From contig DASVQI010000024.1 of NCBI GenBank assembly GCA_036389255.1, forward strand, positions 496,001 to 560,000: a stretch of 64,000 nucleotides of DNA. The letters run 5' to 3'. The notes beneath the pieces are model-generated. The model was given only the letters and a program-made list of their open reading frames with translations, was not told the DNA's origin and ran no database searches. Positions 16,334 through 24,887 of the stretch are shown in pieces (the stretch's first letter is position 1; each line of letters begins with the position of its first letter). A program made the translations under genes and the position numbers. Source of the DNA: JACVRN01 sp036389255 (GTDB taxonomy: Bacteria > Acidobacteriota > Blastocatellia > Pyrinomonadales > Pyrinomonadaceae).

Positions 16334-17539
16334 ATGATTGCACAGGTGGAAAAACGGAAAGAGAAAATGGAAACGGTCTTCCTTGATCCAGATCAAAAAA
16401 GCCCTCGCGCTCAGGAGTTCGAGGAGAAACTGGCCGCACGCATCGTTGGCCAGGAGCGAGCGGTTCGCCGCATGTCGGGCCTGTACCAGATATTTCTGGC
16501 TGGCATGAATCCGCTTAACCGGCCCATCGGCACTATGCTCTTTTTAGGGCCTACGGGGTCAGGCAAAACTCGCGTCATAGAGGCTGCCGCAGAAGTTCTC
16601 TTCGGTGACCCGAATGCCGTCATCAAAATAGACTGCGCGGAGTTTCAGCACTCGCACGAGATAGCCAAGCTCATTGGCTCGCCTCCGGGCTACCTTGGGC
16701 ACCGCGAGACGAGCCCAATGCTCACGCAGGAGAACCTTGACCGCTATCACACGGACGATACGAAGCTCTCGCTGGTACTCTTTGACGAGATAGAGAAGGC
16801 TTCGGACTCTCTGTGGCAACTGCTGCTGGGCATCCTTGATAAAGCGACGCTGACGCTGGGCGACAACCGCCGAGTGGATTTCTCCAAGACGATGGTCATC
16901 ATGACCTCCAACCTTGGCGCGCGCGAGATGAGCGAGATGATTTCCGGCGGCATCGGCTTCGCTCCCGGCAAGGGCGCGAAGAATCCCAACGATACTGAGA
17001 TTGACCAGAAGATTTATCGCACGGCTCTTGAAGCGGCGAGGCGTAAATTCAGCCCCGAGTTCATGAACCGCATAGACAAGGTCGTGGTCTTCCGCTCTTT
17101 GAAGGAGCATCACTTGAGGCAGATTCTTGACCTTGAGTTGCAGTCCGTGCAGGATCGCATTATGGCTTCGGCTGGCACGAAGTTCGTCTTCAGATGCACG
17201 GACTCCGCCAAGGACATGCTGCTTCGTGAAGGCATTGATTTGAAATACGGCGCTCGCCACCTGAAGCGTGCTATTGAGCGATTCCTCGTCTACCCGCTAT
17301 CCAATCTGGTAGCCACGGAGCAGGTCGGACTGGGCGATTTAGTCAACGTGGACTTGAACGAGGACACGGGCAGGCTCGTCTTCTCAAAGCGTTCTGGCGG
17401 AGCGCTGATTCAGGAGCCGTCGGACGTGGAAGAGGAGCCGGAAGAGGTAGAGAAGAAATCGGGCGGCGTCGGGATGCCAATCCCGCAGACCAAAGTGGCC
17501 CGCAAGAGCCAGGGACGCGGCGAAAAGACCGAAAGCTGA
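16334..17539 (+). CDS. Stand-alone Clp/HSP100 D2-type AAA+ ATPase
   Basis: A 401-residue protein equivalent to only the second AAA+ module of ClpA/ClpB. It has Walker A GPTGSGKT (residues 72-79), a ClpB-like pore loop SPPGYLGH (Tyr120), Walker B LVLFDEIEKA (148-157), sensor-1 VIMTSNLGA, the arginine-finger region SPEFMNRIDKVVVF and the D2-small domain (about 270-355, GARHLKRAIERFLVYPLSNL). There is no N-domain, no D1, no Zn finger, and no ClpP-binding IGF loop that I can see. The tail (about 360-401) is acidic and then basic, with low complexity. In family terms it should hexamerise and remodel proteins. It is monocistronic after a long leader and ends at a strong terminator. Confidence 0.85.
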   Translation: MIAQVEKRKEKMETVFLDPDQKSPRAQEFEEKLAARIVGQERAVRRMSGLYQIFLAGMNPLNRPIGTMLFLGPTGSGKTRVIEAAAEVLFGDPNAVIKIDCAEFQHSHEIAKLIGSPPGYLGHRETSPMLTQENLDRYHTDDTKLSLVLFDEIEKASDSLWQLLLGILDKATLTLGDNRRVDFSKTMVIMTSNLGAREMSEMISGGIGFAPGKGAKNPNDTEIDQKIYRTALEAARRKFSPEFMNRIDKVVVFRSLKEHHLRQILDLELQSVQDRIMASAGTKFVFRCTDSAKDMLLREGIDLKYGARHLKRAIERFLVYPLSNLVATEQVGLGDLVNVDLNEDTGRLVFSKRSGGALIQEPSDVEEEPEEVEKKSGGVGMPIPQTKVARKSQGRGEKTES

Positions 17540-17562
17540 TTCTCGCCTGAGAATAAAAATCT

Positions 17563-17604
17563 AAAGAGCGCCGGATGGCTTCAAACCTCCGGCGCTCTTT
17601 TTTT
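17563..17604. terminator. Bidirectional intrinsic terminator
   Basis: AAAGAGCGCCGGA pairs with TCCGGCGCTCTTT and is followed by TTTT on +. Read on minus, the stem is followed by TTTAG with a few further T. It separates the AAA+ gene from the convergent HEAT-repeat gene and probably serves both. Confidence 0.88.
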
Positions 17605-17615
17605 CAGACTACTGT

Positions 17616-18503
17616 TTACAGGGGACGAGTTGCTTCAGCCGGGGCGATTTTTAGTAGAGACTCATAAGCGATTCTGGAGAGATAGGGGTCGTTCGCGGCG
17701 AGCGCTGTACGCAGGGCTGGCACGGCCGCCGCATCGCCTATGATACCGAGCGAGCGGGCTGCTTCTCGCCTGACATCATCTTCCGCCCGCATGTCTGAGA
17801 GAGTTTCTATAAGAGCGGGCACGGCTGCGCGGCTCCCAATCTGCCCGAGTGAGCGCGCGGCGGCACGCCTCACAAACTCATTCTCTGCACTTCGACCGCG
17901 AGTGATACGGCTAAACAGCCCGGAAGCGCGAATGCGCACCGAGAGTCTTCCCGCGAGGGGAATGACGGCTGACTCGTCGCCTATCTTGCCTAGAGCGACG
18001 GCTGCCGCACCGCGCACGCTCTCCCTTTTGTCGCGCTCGAGCGCTGCGACCAGAGGCTGCACGGCCAAGCGGCTGCGCGTCTCGCCCAGCGCATAGGCCG
18101 TCTCCTGACGAACAAACTCATCTTTATCCTGAAGCAGAGGTGTCAGCGCACTAGCCGCTTCGTCCGGCGGCATGGAAAGCAGAGCGCGTGCTGCCGTCGC
18201 ACGCACCATAGGCGAGCCGTCCTGAAGGGCCTGCGCTGCGGCGCGCGAAGCATCCGGCCGAGCCATCCAGCCAAGCCGCATGACCGCATCCCGTCTCTCC
18301 TCCATATCGGAAGAAGATAGACGGCGGCGCTCTTTCTCAATCTCAAGCTGTGTCGGATTAAGCGATGATGAAGAGGTTTGAGCTAAAGCTGCGGGGGCTA
18401 AAAACAGCGTCAATAAGATGAGCGCAGCCGCGCACGCCTCAAAAGTAAGCGTGCGCGCCGCGAATCTCGAAAAAGAAGCAAGAGCGCTTTCGTAACGATT
18501 CAT
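17616..18503 (-). CDS. HEAT-repeat exported protein
   Basis: A 295-residue protein with a long N-terminal hydrophobic signal or anchor (about residues 20-42, ACAALILLTLFLAPAALA), then at least six HEAT/PBS-lyase-type repeats of about 31 residues from about residue 75 to the end. Typical units are VRGAAAVALGKIGDESAVIP and VRREAARSLGIIGDAAAVPAL. Such repeats form a helical solenoid for protein binding; there are no catalytic residues. It is predicted to be periplasmic. It starts 4 bp after the stop of the small gene at 18508, so the two are co-transcribed. Confidence 0.85.
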   Translation of the reverse strand: MNRYESALASFSRFAARTLTFEACAAALILLTLFLAPAALAQTSSSSLNPTQLEIEKERRRLSSSDMEERRDAVMRLGWMARPDASRAAAQALQDGSPMVRATAARALLSMPPDEAASALTPLLQDKDEFVRQETAYALGETRSRLAVQPLVAALERDKRESVRGAAAVALGKIGDESAVIPLAGRLSVRIRASGLFSRITRGRSAENEFVRRAAARSLGQIGSRAAVPALIETLSDMRAEDDVRREAARSLGIIGDAAAVPALRTALAANDPYLSRIAYESLLKIAPAEATRPL

Positions 18504-18507
18504 TCAG

Positions 18508-18771
18508 TTAAAGGCGCGTCCAGTTGGATGCTGCGCGACGCTCTGCGCGACGGCGCACGGCTTCCCACTCGTAAGCCTGTCTGGCTCTCTGATTCTCGTG
18601 CGCGTCCGCGAGCGACGTTATCAGGTCGTCTTCCCAGACCCCGTCCGTCACAGTGGCGCGGCGCATTGTTTCCATGATTGAAATGTAATCCAGAACCTCT
18701 CTCACTTCGGCGTCGTTGAGAGCGTCAAGTTTCAAGGCGAGCAGTTGGCGTTCGGTTGCGCGCTTGGCCAT
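18508..18771 (-). CDS. Small helical protein of unknown function
   Basis: An 87-residue protein, MAKRATERQLLALKLDALND onward. I set the start at ATG 18771 because AAGGAGC lies 8 nt upstream on the minus strand; a longer reading to 18807 lacks such a site. It is fully helical in appearance, with acidic (NDAEVREVLDYISIME) and basic (RRRAERRAASNWTRL) halves and no membrane segment or metal motif. It is encoded directly upstream of, and probably with, the HEAT-repeat protein. I do not recognise the family; an adaptor or regulatory role would be a guess. Confidence 0.65.
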   Translation of the reverse strand: MAKRATERQLLALKLDALNDAEVREVLDYISIMETMRRATVTDGVWEDDLITSLADAHENQRARQAYEWEAVRRRAERRAASNWTRL

Positions 18772-19153
18772 CTCACAAGCTCCTTTCCGAAGAGCCCCGG
18801 ACGGCATACTGAGAAGCGCCTTCAGCCGACTCTTAAGCTAAAGAGTGGTGCGCTCGGGCGTTCGGGAGGCCGCCAGGCTCGGATGTTCCCCGCGAAGGAA
18901 CACGCTTTTTTCTCTTTCAACAGCGTGTCTCGGTTCTACAGTCTCTACTAGATTTTAAGTTTCGCGGCCGGCCGCAGGAAGCGCGGCGACCCATCATGAA
19001 CTTAAGCTTTAAGGGGGCTGAATCAGAGGCAATATACACGAGACGCCAAAAACTGTCTAGAGAGTCCTGAGAGTCTGGAGAGTCTAGAGAGTCAAGAAGC
19101 GTTCTTCTCTATAGACTCTACGGACTCTCAGGACTCTCTAGACTCTTCCGGAC
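18772..19153. other. Intergenic region between divergent or tandem minus genes
   Basis: About 380 bp without a credible gene. It presumably holds the promoter of the 18508 gene in its left part. The right part is the snap-back repeat listed at 19055-19143, which lies just downstream of the metallophosphoesterase stop. Nothing else stands out. Confidence 0.5.
19055..19143. repeat. Snap-back inverted repeat, 21-bp arms
   Basis: Arms 19055-19075 and 19123-19143 are perfect reverse complements over 21 bp. Both arms are made of reiterated AGAGTCTAG/AGAGTCCTG 8-10-mers, and extra copies of the unit fill part of the loop (19076-19094 and 19112-19122). It lies 11 bp beyond the stop of the minus-strand metallophosphoesterase, so it may end or protect that transcript, although no T-run follows. 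Confidence 0.85.
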
Positions 19154-19636
19154 TTAGATTTCGATGATGCGTGGTGTGATGCTGTCTTCGGTGACTTCCA
19201 GAATCCCTATTGAGCGCGGGAGGCTGAAGCGTTTCGGCCCTGCGCTTCCGGGATTAAAAAGCAGTGTGCCGCGCCATGTCCCGGCGTATGCCTTGTGGCT
19301 GTGGCCGAAGATGACTGCGTCGGGCATGTGACGCTCTATGATGCGCTGCTGCGCCTGCGTCATCTTCTCTACGACGGCGAAGATGTGGCGCACGTAGAAG
19401 GTGCGGCCTTCTATCAGCGCCATCCTCTCGTTGGGGAAACACATCGCGTCGGAATCGTTGTTGCCGCGCACGGCAATGACGGGCGCAACCGCCTCTAGCT
19501 GCCAGATTAAATCCTCTTTGCCTATGTCTCCGGCGTGAATGATGGAGCTGACGCCGCGAAACAGCTCAAGGACTTTTTCGTCCAGCATGCCGTGGGTGTC
19601 CGAGATGACTCCGATGAGCTTTGGCTTTCTGCTCAT
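19154..19636 (-). CDS. Metallophosphoesterase, YfcE/MJ0936 type
   Basis: A 160-residue calcineurin-like phosphodiesterase of the small YfcE/MJ0936 group. The metal-binding motifs are all present: GVISDTHG (about 9-16), IHAGDIG (about 34-40), VRGNNDSD (about 56-63), and VIFGHSHKAYAG (about 110-121), followed by LLFNPGSAGPKRF. It uses two divalent metals to cut phosphodiesters, but the physiological substrate of this group is mostly unknown. There is no signal peptide, so it is cytosolic. It starts 6 bp after the stop of the DnaJ-domain gene and is co-transcribed with it. Confidence 0.88.
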   Translation of the reverse strand: MSRKPKLIGVISDTHGMLDEKVLELFRGVSSIIHAGDIGKEDLIWQLEAVAPVIAVRGNNDSDAMCFPNERMALIEGRTFYVRHIFAVVEKMTQAQQRIIERHMPDAVIFGHSHKAYAGTWRGTLLFNPGSAGPKRFSLPRSIGILEVTEDSITPRIIEI

Positions 19637-19642
19637 CCCGCG

Positions 19643-20455
19643 TCAGTCAATCTTGGATGCCACAGAGTGCATAGTGTCCACTATAAGCACAGCTATAGGC
19701 GGATAGAAGAGAAGGTGCGGCTTGACATCATGGCTGAAGAAGAAAGGCATGTTGTCCAGTATGACGTAGTGCATTTGCTCGCCCATGAAGTAGCCCGCAA
19801 CAAGGCTGGCTAAGAAGGCTATGATAAGAAACGCGTAAGCCGTGAGCCGCGAAAAAGGCTTGTCGGGCTTCTCGTCATCTTCCATCAGCGAGGTGTGGAT
19901 GGATTTCGGGCGATAAGTATAGCGCTCAAGAGAGGTGCGCAGGCGCGAGGTCAGATGCCAGACGCCTATCAGAAAGAGCGTAATCAGAATGCCACGGCCA
20001 GCCCATCCGAATCCTTCCCAGAATTTCGGCTTGAGCATGATGACGAAGAAGGTGGAGAGAAAGAGAGTCACGGTCGGGAAGACTGCCTGTTGAAGAGCAA
20101 AGGTTTCGCGTCTCCCCTCTTCAATCCAGGTATCAACGACCTTGTCCAGACGGCGCTGGGCAGCCACGACTCGTCGCATGCGGCGCGCGTGCGGGTTGTC
20201 GGAATTTAGCACGGAAGAGCTTGAATGGCTTACGCCGTTTCGTATGCGCATCTGCTGCGCGTCGTAATAGGCGCGTTCCTGCGGGTCGCTCAAGGTGCGG
20301 TAAGCCAGCGCGAGCATGGCGAAATCACGCGCAGCCTGAGTGGAGCCGCCGTTTAAGTCCGGGTGGCGTTTGCGCGCCAGCCTGCGATAGGCGGACTTAA
20401 TCTCGGCAGCCGTCGCCGTGCGTGTGACTCCAAGAAGTTTGTAGTAATCAACCAC
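19643..20455 (-). CDS. DnaJ-domain membrane protein
   Basis: A 270-residue protein with an N-terminal J domain (residues 3-68): YYKLLGVTRTATAAEIKSAY, the HPD motif in KRHPDLNGG, and LAYRTLSDPQERAYYDAQ. The rest has three or four hydrophobic segments (about 125-142, 150-165, 205-225 and 245-262) and no Gly/Phe or zinc-finger region, so this is a membrane-anchored type III J protein, not DnaJ itself. It would recruit and stimulate a DnaK at the membrane. It starts at GTG 20455. Its co-transcription with a phosphodiesterase does not point to a specific client. Confidence 0.85.
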   Translation of the reverse strand: MVDYYKLLGVTRTATAAEIKSAYRRLARKRHPDLNGGSTQAARDFAMLALAYRTLSDPQERAYYDAQQMRIRNGVSHSSSSVLNSDNPHARRMRRVVAAQRRLDKVVDTWIEEGRRETFALQQAVFPTVTLFLSTFFVIMLKPKFWEGFGWAGRGILITLFLIGVWHLTSRLRTSLERYTYRPKSIHTSLMEDDEKPDKPFSRLTAYAFLIIAFLASLVAGYFMGEQMHYVILDNMPFFFSHDVKPHLLFYPPIAVLIVDTMHSVASKID

Positions 20456-20638
20456 CGCGCTTTTCTCTCATTTACTCTGGCCAGAAGCGGTAGAGCGCGT
20501 GTCGCAAGTCCCCTTGCATGGTCAGGCAGGGAGAGGCCCACCGTCTTAACCGGGAGGTAATATAGCACGTTCTGCGCTGTTTCGTCTCGCTTGGAAATCA
20601 CGGTCGGGATAGGTTTGAAGTAATCTGCCGAAGGAAAG

Positions 20639-20773
20639 TTGCGTAGGTGTCGTGGGGTGCAAAGGCCCCGGTGAGGGAGCCAAGGGTGACGACGGCGGTG
20701 ACCCGGAGAAACCTCCGAGTGGGGCGAGGACTATTAAAACAGACAGTCGCCTCCCTTGGTTGGCTTAACGCAA
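20639..20773. ncRNA. Candidate structured RNA in the dnaJ-like/pepA gap
   Basis: This 592-bp intergenic region (20456-21047) holds a 135-nt stretch with nested pairing. The outer stem is TTGCGT (20639-20644) with ACGCAA (20768-20773). An inner stem is CCAAGGG (20680-20686) with CCCTTGG (20753-20759). Local hairpins are GGGG/CCCC (20654-20657 and 20666-20669), CGGAG-AAAC-CTCCG (20704-20717), and GACT/AGTC (20729-20732 and 20745-20748). Pairing works on either strand. I cannot match it to a known family, and I see no obvious terminator. Flanking genes are both on minus, so it could be the dnaJ-like leader (minus) or an independent RNA (plus). Confidence 0.4.
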
Positions 20774-20971
20774 AGCAATGATTATGCCAACCTTCATCAC
20801 GACTTAAAAACCCGGAAAAAGCTTAATTAATTGCATCATACAGCCCGCAAGGTGTTCACTATAGGCTACACTCTGTGTCTACAAATTCAGACACTTTCCC
20901 CAAAGAAATCCATATTTCCATTTTTTCGGATGATTAAGAGAGGTTCCGTCACCCTTAATCCCAAATGGCAG

Positions 20972-21010
20972 AGGCAATGAGTACGTGAATCGTATGCGTA
21001 CTCATTGCCT
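20972..21010. repeat. Hairpin downstream of pepA
   Basis: AGGCAATGAGTACG (20972-20985) pairs perfectly with CGTACTCATTGCCT (20997-21010), with an 11-nt loop. It lies 38 bp past the pepA stop on the minus strand. No T-run follows on either strand, so it could be a 3' stabilising hairpin or a Rho-assisted terminator. Confidence 0.7.
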
Positions 21011-21047
21011 TCTCCGAAACCCCTTCTGCTTTTGGCCTGAACTCTTC

Positions 21048-22574
21048 TCAGTCGGAGCCGTTGCGGCGGGAGGCTCGCTCGACTATGTTCAGGAGCGTGC
21101 GGACGGCTATGCCCGTAGGCCCCTTTGAGCGGTAGGGCTTGGCGTCGTCGCCCCAAGCCGTCCCGGCAATGTCCAGATGCGCCCACGAGACGCCTTCCGC
21201 GAACTCTTTGAGGAAAGCGGCGGCAGTTATCGTGCCTGCCTTGCGCCCGCCAGTGTTCTTGATGTCCGCGATGTCCGACTTAATCTGTTTTGAGTACTCT
21301 TTGTCGAGCGGAAGCTGCCAGAAACGCTCACCGACTTCTCGCCCGGCCTCTATCACTTCGTCTATCAGCTCCTGGTCTGTGCCTAAGATAGCAGTGTTGA
21401 CATCACCGAGCGCTATGGAGACGGCTCCGGTCAGGGTTGCCATGTCCACTATGCGGGTGGCTCCCAGCTTTTTCGCGTAGGCCATGGCGTCCGCCAGAAT
21501 CAGGCGGCCTTCGGCGTCCGTGTTGATAATCTCTATGGTCTTGCCGTTCATGGCGCGCACCACGTCGCCGGGCTTTGTGGCTTTGCCGGAGGGGAGATTC
21601 TCGGTGGCTGGCACCACTCCCAGCACAGGGATGGGAGGCTTAAGCTGGGCTATGGCGCGCATGGCTCCAATGACGGTCGCGCCGCCGGTCATGTCGTACT
21701 TCATCAACTCCATGTTCTCGCCGGGCTTGATGGAGATGCCGCCGGAATCGAAGGTGACGCCCTTGCCTACGAAGGCCAGAAGCTCCTTGTCCTGCTCGCC
21801 GCCCGTGGTTGCAGCCTCGCGCGGAGTGTATTTCAGGATAATCAGCTTGGCGGGCTGCTCGGAACCGGCAGAGACGGAAAGGAGCGCGCCCATGCCTTCC
21901 TGCTCCATGCGGGCTTCGTCCAGCACGTCTAGGCTCAGGCCAAACTCGCCAGCTACTTCTCGCGCACGCTCGGCCATGTCGGTCGGAGTCATGTAGCCGC
22001 CCGGCTCGTTAGCCATGTCCCTTGTGAAGTTGACCGATTCGCCAATGATGCGCCCGCGCTCTGCGCCGCGAGTTATGGCGTCCGCTTCAGCGCCGGGGAT
22101 AATGACTACGAAGCGGTCAACGGTGCGTTCCTCTTTGTCTACGGTGCGGTATTTGTCCGGGTCGAAGAGAGCTATGGCAGCGCCTTCGGCTGCGGCTGCC
22201 GCAATCTTTTCGGCGTCTCCCTCGACTCGCGGGACGAGCCCTATGGACTTGATATTTTTGGCGCGGAGGCTGCGAGCGGCAGTTCCCGCGAGCTGTGAAA
22301 TCTGCGGCGTCTTGAACTCCGAGCGCTCGCCCGCGCCCAGCAGCAGAAGTCGTCTTGCTTTGATTGAGCCTCCGCCGCCCAGATGCAGATAGGCCGTTTC
22401 GCCCTCTTTTCCCTTCAACTCTTCCGATTCAATCACGGAGCGTATGATTCCACCCGTCGCTTCATCAAGCTCTTTTAAAAATCCATCGTCCGCCTTCTCG
22501 TCCTTGAAGACAGCGACGGCCAGTGCCTGCACGTCCTCTTCAAGATAATTTCCAGCGCTACCCAATATCTCCAT
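21048..22574 (-). CDS. pepA: Leucyl aminopeptidase (M17)
   Basis: A 508-residue cytosolic M17 aminopeptidase that removes N-terminal residues from peptides using two metals. The C-terminal catalytic domain shows GKGVTFDSGGISIKPGENME, MKYDMTGGATVIGAM, and the family signature NTDAEGRLILADAMAYA (about residues 352-368). The N-terminal macro-like domain spans about 1-170. The length matches PepA. It starts at ATG 22574, 33 bp after the smpB stop, and closes the plsY-gpsA-smpB-pepA run. In some bacteria PepA also binds DNA; nothing here addresses that. Confidence 0.93.
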   Translation of the reverse strand: MEILGSAGNYLEEDVQALAVAVFKDEKADDGFLKELDEATGGIIRSVIESEELKGKEGETAYLHLGGGGSIKARRLLLLGAGERSEFKTPQISQLAGTAARSLRAKNIKSIGLVPRVEGDAEKIAAAAAEGAAIALFDPDKYRTVDKEERTVDRFVVIIPGAEADAITRGAERGRIIGESVNFTRDMANEPGGYMTPTDMAERAREVAGEFGLSLDVLDEARMEQEGMGALLSVSAGSEQPAKLIILKYTPREAATTGGEQDKELLAFVGKGVTFDSGGISIKPGENMELMKYDMTGGATVIGAMRAIAQLKPPIPVLGVVPATENLPSGKATKPGDVVRAMNGKTIEIINTDAEGRLILADAMAYAKKLGATRIVDMATLTGAVSIALGDVNTAILGTDQELIDEVIEAGREVGERFWQLPLDKEYSKQIKSDIADIKNTGGRKAGTITAAAFLKEFAEGVSWAHLDIAGTAWGDDAKPYRSKGPTGIAVRTLLNIVERASRRNGSD

Positions 22575-22607
22575 TACAATCTCTCCCGTAGCAAAAATTT
22601 TGGCCTC

Positions 22608-23075
22608 TTACTTACGCCCTTCGCGTTCCTTCAACTGCTGGCGCGTCTCTCGCTCCACAGTGCGGCGCATCTCCGTCTCGCGTTTATCATACAACTTTTT
22701 GCCCCGCGCCACGCCGACCTCTATCTTGATGCGACCGTTTCGCAGATAGATGCGCGTGGGCTGAAGCGTCATTCCCTGTGTGGCCGAAGCGTCTTCCAGC
22801 TTGTCAATCTCTCGCCTGTGAAGTAGCAGCTTGCGCGTCCTCAGTGGGTCGTGATTCGCTCTGTTGCCATGAGAATAAGGCGAAATGTGTGCATTAAACA
22901 ACCACGCCTCGCCCTCGCGCACGGCCACGTAAGCATCCTTTAGCTGGACGCGCCCGTCCATGACGCTCTTGACTTCCGTGCCTGTCAGGGCCACGCCCGC
23001 CTCGTACTTATCCGAGATGTGATACTCGTGATATGCGTGGCGATTCGACACCAGCACTTTCTCTTCTTTAGACAT
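22608..23075 (-). CDS. smpB: SsrA-binding protein SmpB
   Basis: A 155-residue SmpB, which binds tmRNA and carries it to stalled ribosomes. Characteristic stretches are NRHAYHEYHISDKYEAGVAL, GTEVKSVMDGRVQLKDAYVA, NAHISPYSHGNRANHDPLRT, RKLLLHRREIDKL, RIYLRNGRIKIEVGVARGKK, and the basic C-terminal tail LYDKRETEMRRTVERETRQQ needed on the ribosome. Its length is normal. It begins 6 bp after the gpsA stop. No tmRNA gene is seen in this window. Confidence 0.95.
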   Translation of the reverse strand: MSKEEKVLVSNRHAYHEYHISDKYEAGVALTGTEVKSVMDGRVQLKDAYVAVREGEAWLFNAHISPYSHGNRANHDPLRTRKLLLHRREIDKLEDASATQGMTLQPTRIYLRNGRIKIEVGVARGKKLYDKRETEMRRTVERETRQQLKEREGRK

Positions 23076-23081
23076 AAAGGC

Positions 23082-24086
23082 TTATCTTTCAAACTCGCCG
23101 CGAAGCGGTCTGGTCATCAGCGCCTCCGCAGCCTCGCGCGCGCTCTTCCCTTCATAGAGCACAGCGTGAACTTCCTCTGTAATTGGCATCTCTACTTTGA
23201 GACGCGCGGCAAGGCGATGCACGGCCAGAGTCGTCTTCACGCCTTCGGCCACTTCGCTCATGCCGCCGAGTATCTCTTCGAGCGTGCGCCCGCGTCCAAT
23301 CTCCTGCCCGACGTAACGATTACGCGACAGGCTGCCGGTAGAGGTCAGGACAAGGTCGCCAAGACCCGCCAGTCCCATAAGAGTTTCCATGCGCGCTCCC
23401 TGAGCGAGCGCAAGGCGCGACATCTCCGCGAGGCCGCGCGTAATGAGAGCAGCCACGCTGTTCGAGCCGAAGCCGAGCCCGGCCACCATTCCTGCCGCGA
23501 CGGCCATCACGTTCTTGACAGCGCCGCCAAGCTCCGTGCCCACGACATCCGTGTTTGTGTAGATGCGCAGGTTCTGAAAGCTCAGGGCTTTCTGCACTAT
23601 GGCCGCATCTTCCAGATTGCTGCCTGCGGCGACCACTGCCGTAGGCTGTCCTTCCGCCACTTCTTTAGCGAACGAAGGCCCGGACAGACAGACAAAGCGA
23701 GGCTCGAACCTCTTCGCCAAGCTCTCTCGCAGTACTTCGGAGATGCGCTTGCCCGTCTCCGTCTCTATTCCCTTGGTGGCACTGACAAATATCATTCGCT
23801 CCCGGAGTCGCGGCAGCATGTGGGCCAACGCCTCTCGCATTACGTGCGAAGGGATGACGAGCAGAACCATCTCCGCGCCGTCCAGAGCCTCGCCAAAATC
23901 CGAAGTCGGCTCCAACGCTTCGGGCAGAACATACTCGGGCAGATATTTAGCGTTGACGCGCTCGCGCTTCATGGCTTCGACCGCCGAAGTGTCACGCGAC
24001 CAGAGCCTCACACGATGGCCCACGCGCGCCGCCACGATTCCGAGCGCCGTCCCCCAACTCCCCGCCCCTATAACAGCCACGCGCAT
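23082..24086 (-). CDS. gpsA: Glycerol-3-phosphate dehydrogenase [NAD(P)+]
   Basis: A 334-residue enzyme that reduces dihydroxyacetone phosphate to sn-glycerol 3-phosphate for phospholipid synthesis. It shows the N-terminal Rossmann motif VIGAGSWGTALG (residues 4-15), VSATKGIE, LSGPSFAKEVAEGQPTAVV, GTELGGAVKNVMAVAAGMV with the catalytic Lys, GFGSNSVAALITRGLAEM, and the GLGDLVLT-S-T-GSLSRNRYVG stretch. It starts at ATG 24086 right after plsY, so the two consecutive steps (glycerol 3-phosphate formation and acylation) are encoded together. Confidence 0.95.
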   Translation of the reverse strand: MRVAVIGAGSWGTALGIVAARVGHRVRLWSRDTSAVEAMKRERVNAKYLPEYVLPEALEPTSDFGEALDGAEMVLLVIPSHVMREALAHMLPRLRERMIFVSATKGIETETGKRISEVLRESLAKRFEPRFVCLSGPSFAKEVAEGQPTAVVAAGSNLEDAAIVQKALSFQNLRIYTNTDVVGTELGGAVKNVMAVAAGMVAGLGFGSNSVAALITRGLAEMSRLALAQGARMETLMGLAGLGDLVLTSTGSLSRNRYVGQEIGRGRTLEEILGGMSEVAEGVKTTLAVHRLAARLKVEMPITEEVHAVLYEGKSAREAAEALMTRPLRGEFER

Positions 24087-24091
24087 AAAAG

Positions 24092-24146
24092 CAGTTTTCA
24101 GTTTTCAGTCTTCAGAAAAAGCCAGCACTGTTCTTGCTGAAAACTG
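24092..24146. repeat. Short inverted repeat between plsY and gpsA
   Basis: CAGTTTTCAG (24092-24101) pairs with CTGAAAACTG (24137-24146). The left arm is followed by two further partial copies (TTTTCAGTCTTCAG). It has the same reiterated-unit style as the other snap-back elements but shorter arms. Confidence 0.6.
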
Positions 24147-24150
24147 TTCT

Positions 24151-24768
24151 TCACTTGAACTTGCTCTCCGTGCCGCTTAACAGTCTGGCTATGTTGGCGC
24201 GGTGCATGAAGATGATGATGGCTGCGCCGACGAGCGCGGCGGTTAAGAGCGGCGCTTGGGCGGCGGCTGCTGGCTTTCCGTAGCCGCTAAGAATCCAGAC
24301 TGAGAGCGGCAGGACTGCGGCTGCCGTAATCGAGCCGAGCGAGACGTAACGCGTAACCAACACGATTGCGATGAAGACAACGCCTGCGATGGCTACCGCC
24401 AGAGGCGAGAGAGCGAGAAACGCGCCGACGCCCGTAGCCACTCCCTTGCCGCCGCGAAAGCCCAGCCACACGGGGAAACAGTGCCCCGCTATAGCCAGCA
24501 CCACCGCAGCCGCCACCCACCAGTTGATTCCGAAATCTTCTGTTAAAAGCATCCGCGCCAGTATAACCGCCAGCGCCCCCTTCAAAGCATCCAGCGCCAG
24601 CGTCACCACGCCCGCCAGCTTGCCCGCGCGTCTGGATACATTCGTAGCTCCCGTCCCCCCCGAGCCCGTCTCGCGCACATCAGCGCCCGCAATCGCTCGC
24701 ACCAGCAGGTAGCCGAATGGAATTGAGCCTAACAGGTATGCGGCAATAAGAATCAGCACGGGTCGCAC
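24151..24768 (-). CDS. plsY: Acyl-phosphate:glycerol-3-phosphate acyltransferase
   Basis: A polytopic inner-membrane protein that transfers acyl groups from acyl-phosphate to glycerol 3-phosphate. It has the three PlsY motifs: LLGSIPFGYL near the start, GSGGTGATNVSRRAGK, and GHCFPVWLGFRGGKGVATGVG. About five membrane helices are visible. I set the start at GTG 24768 (VRPVLILIAAYLLGS) because homologues begin just before this first helix and GGAG lies 10 nt upstream; a TTG at 24822 would add 18 unusual residues. It is the first gene of the minus-strand run with gpsA, smpB and pepA. Confidence 0.9.
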   Translation of the reverse strand: MRPVLILIAAYLLGSIPFGYLLVRAIAGADVRETGSGGTGATNVSRRAGKLAGVVTLALDALKGALAVILARMLLTEDFGINWWVAAAVVLAIAGHCFPVWLGFRGGKGVATGVGAFLALSPLAVAIAGVVFIAIVLVTRYVSLGSITAAAVLPLSVWILSGYGKPAAAAQAPLLTAALVGAAIIIFMHRANIARLLSGTESKFK

Positions 24769-24887
24769 GTCTTCGATACTCCGCGCCCAAGGGGGAAAGC
24801 TTCTGTAAGGGCGAACGCGCAATATAACAAGAACAGGTGAAAAGGGGAAATAGTTAAATCACACTCGATTAGGCCATAAGACGGCGT

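Noticed and set aside
20741..20755. RNase P-like word (ACAGTCGCC) in the dnaJ-like/pepA gap
   Set aside because: The rest of the RNase P core, including GAGGAAAGTCC and the downstream conserved regions, is not present.
22015..22392. Frames on + opposite pepA
   Set aside because: They mirror pepA codon bias and have no plausible product.
23019..24140. 373-residue frame on + opposite gpsA
   Set aside because: It is a shadow of gpsA, with no recognisable domain.
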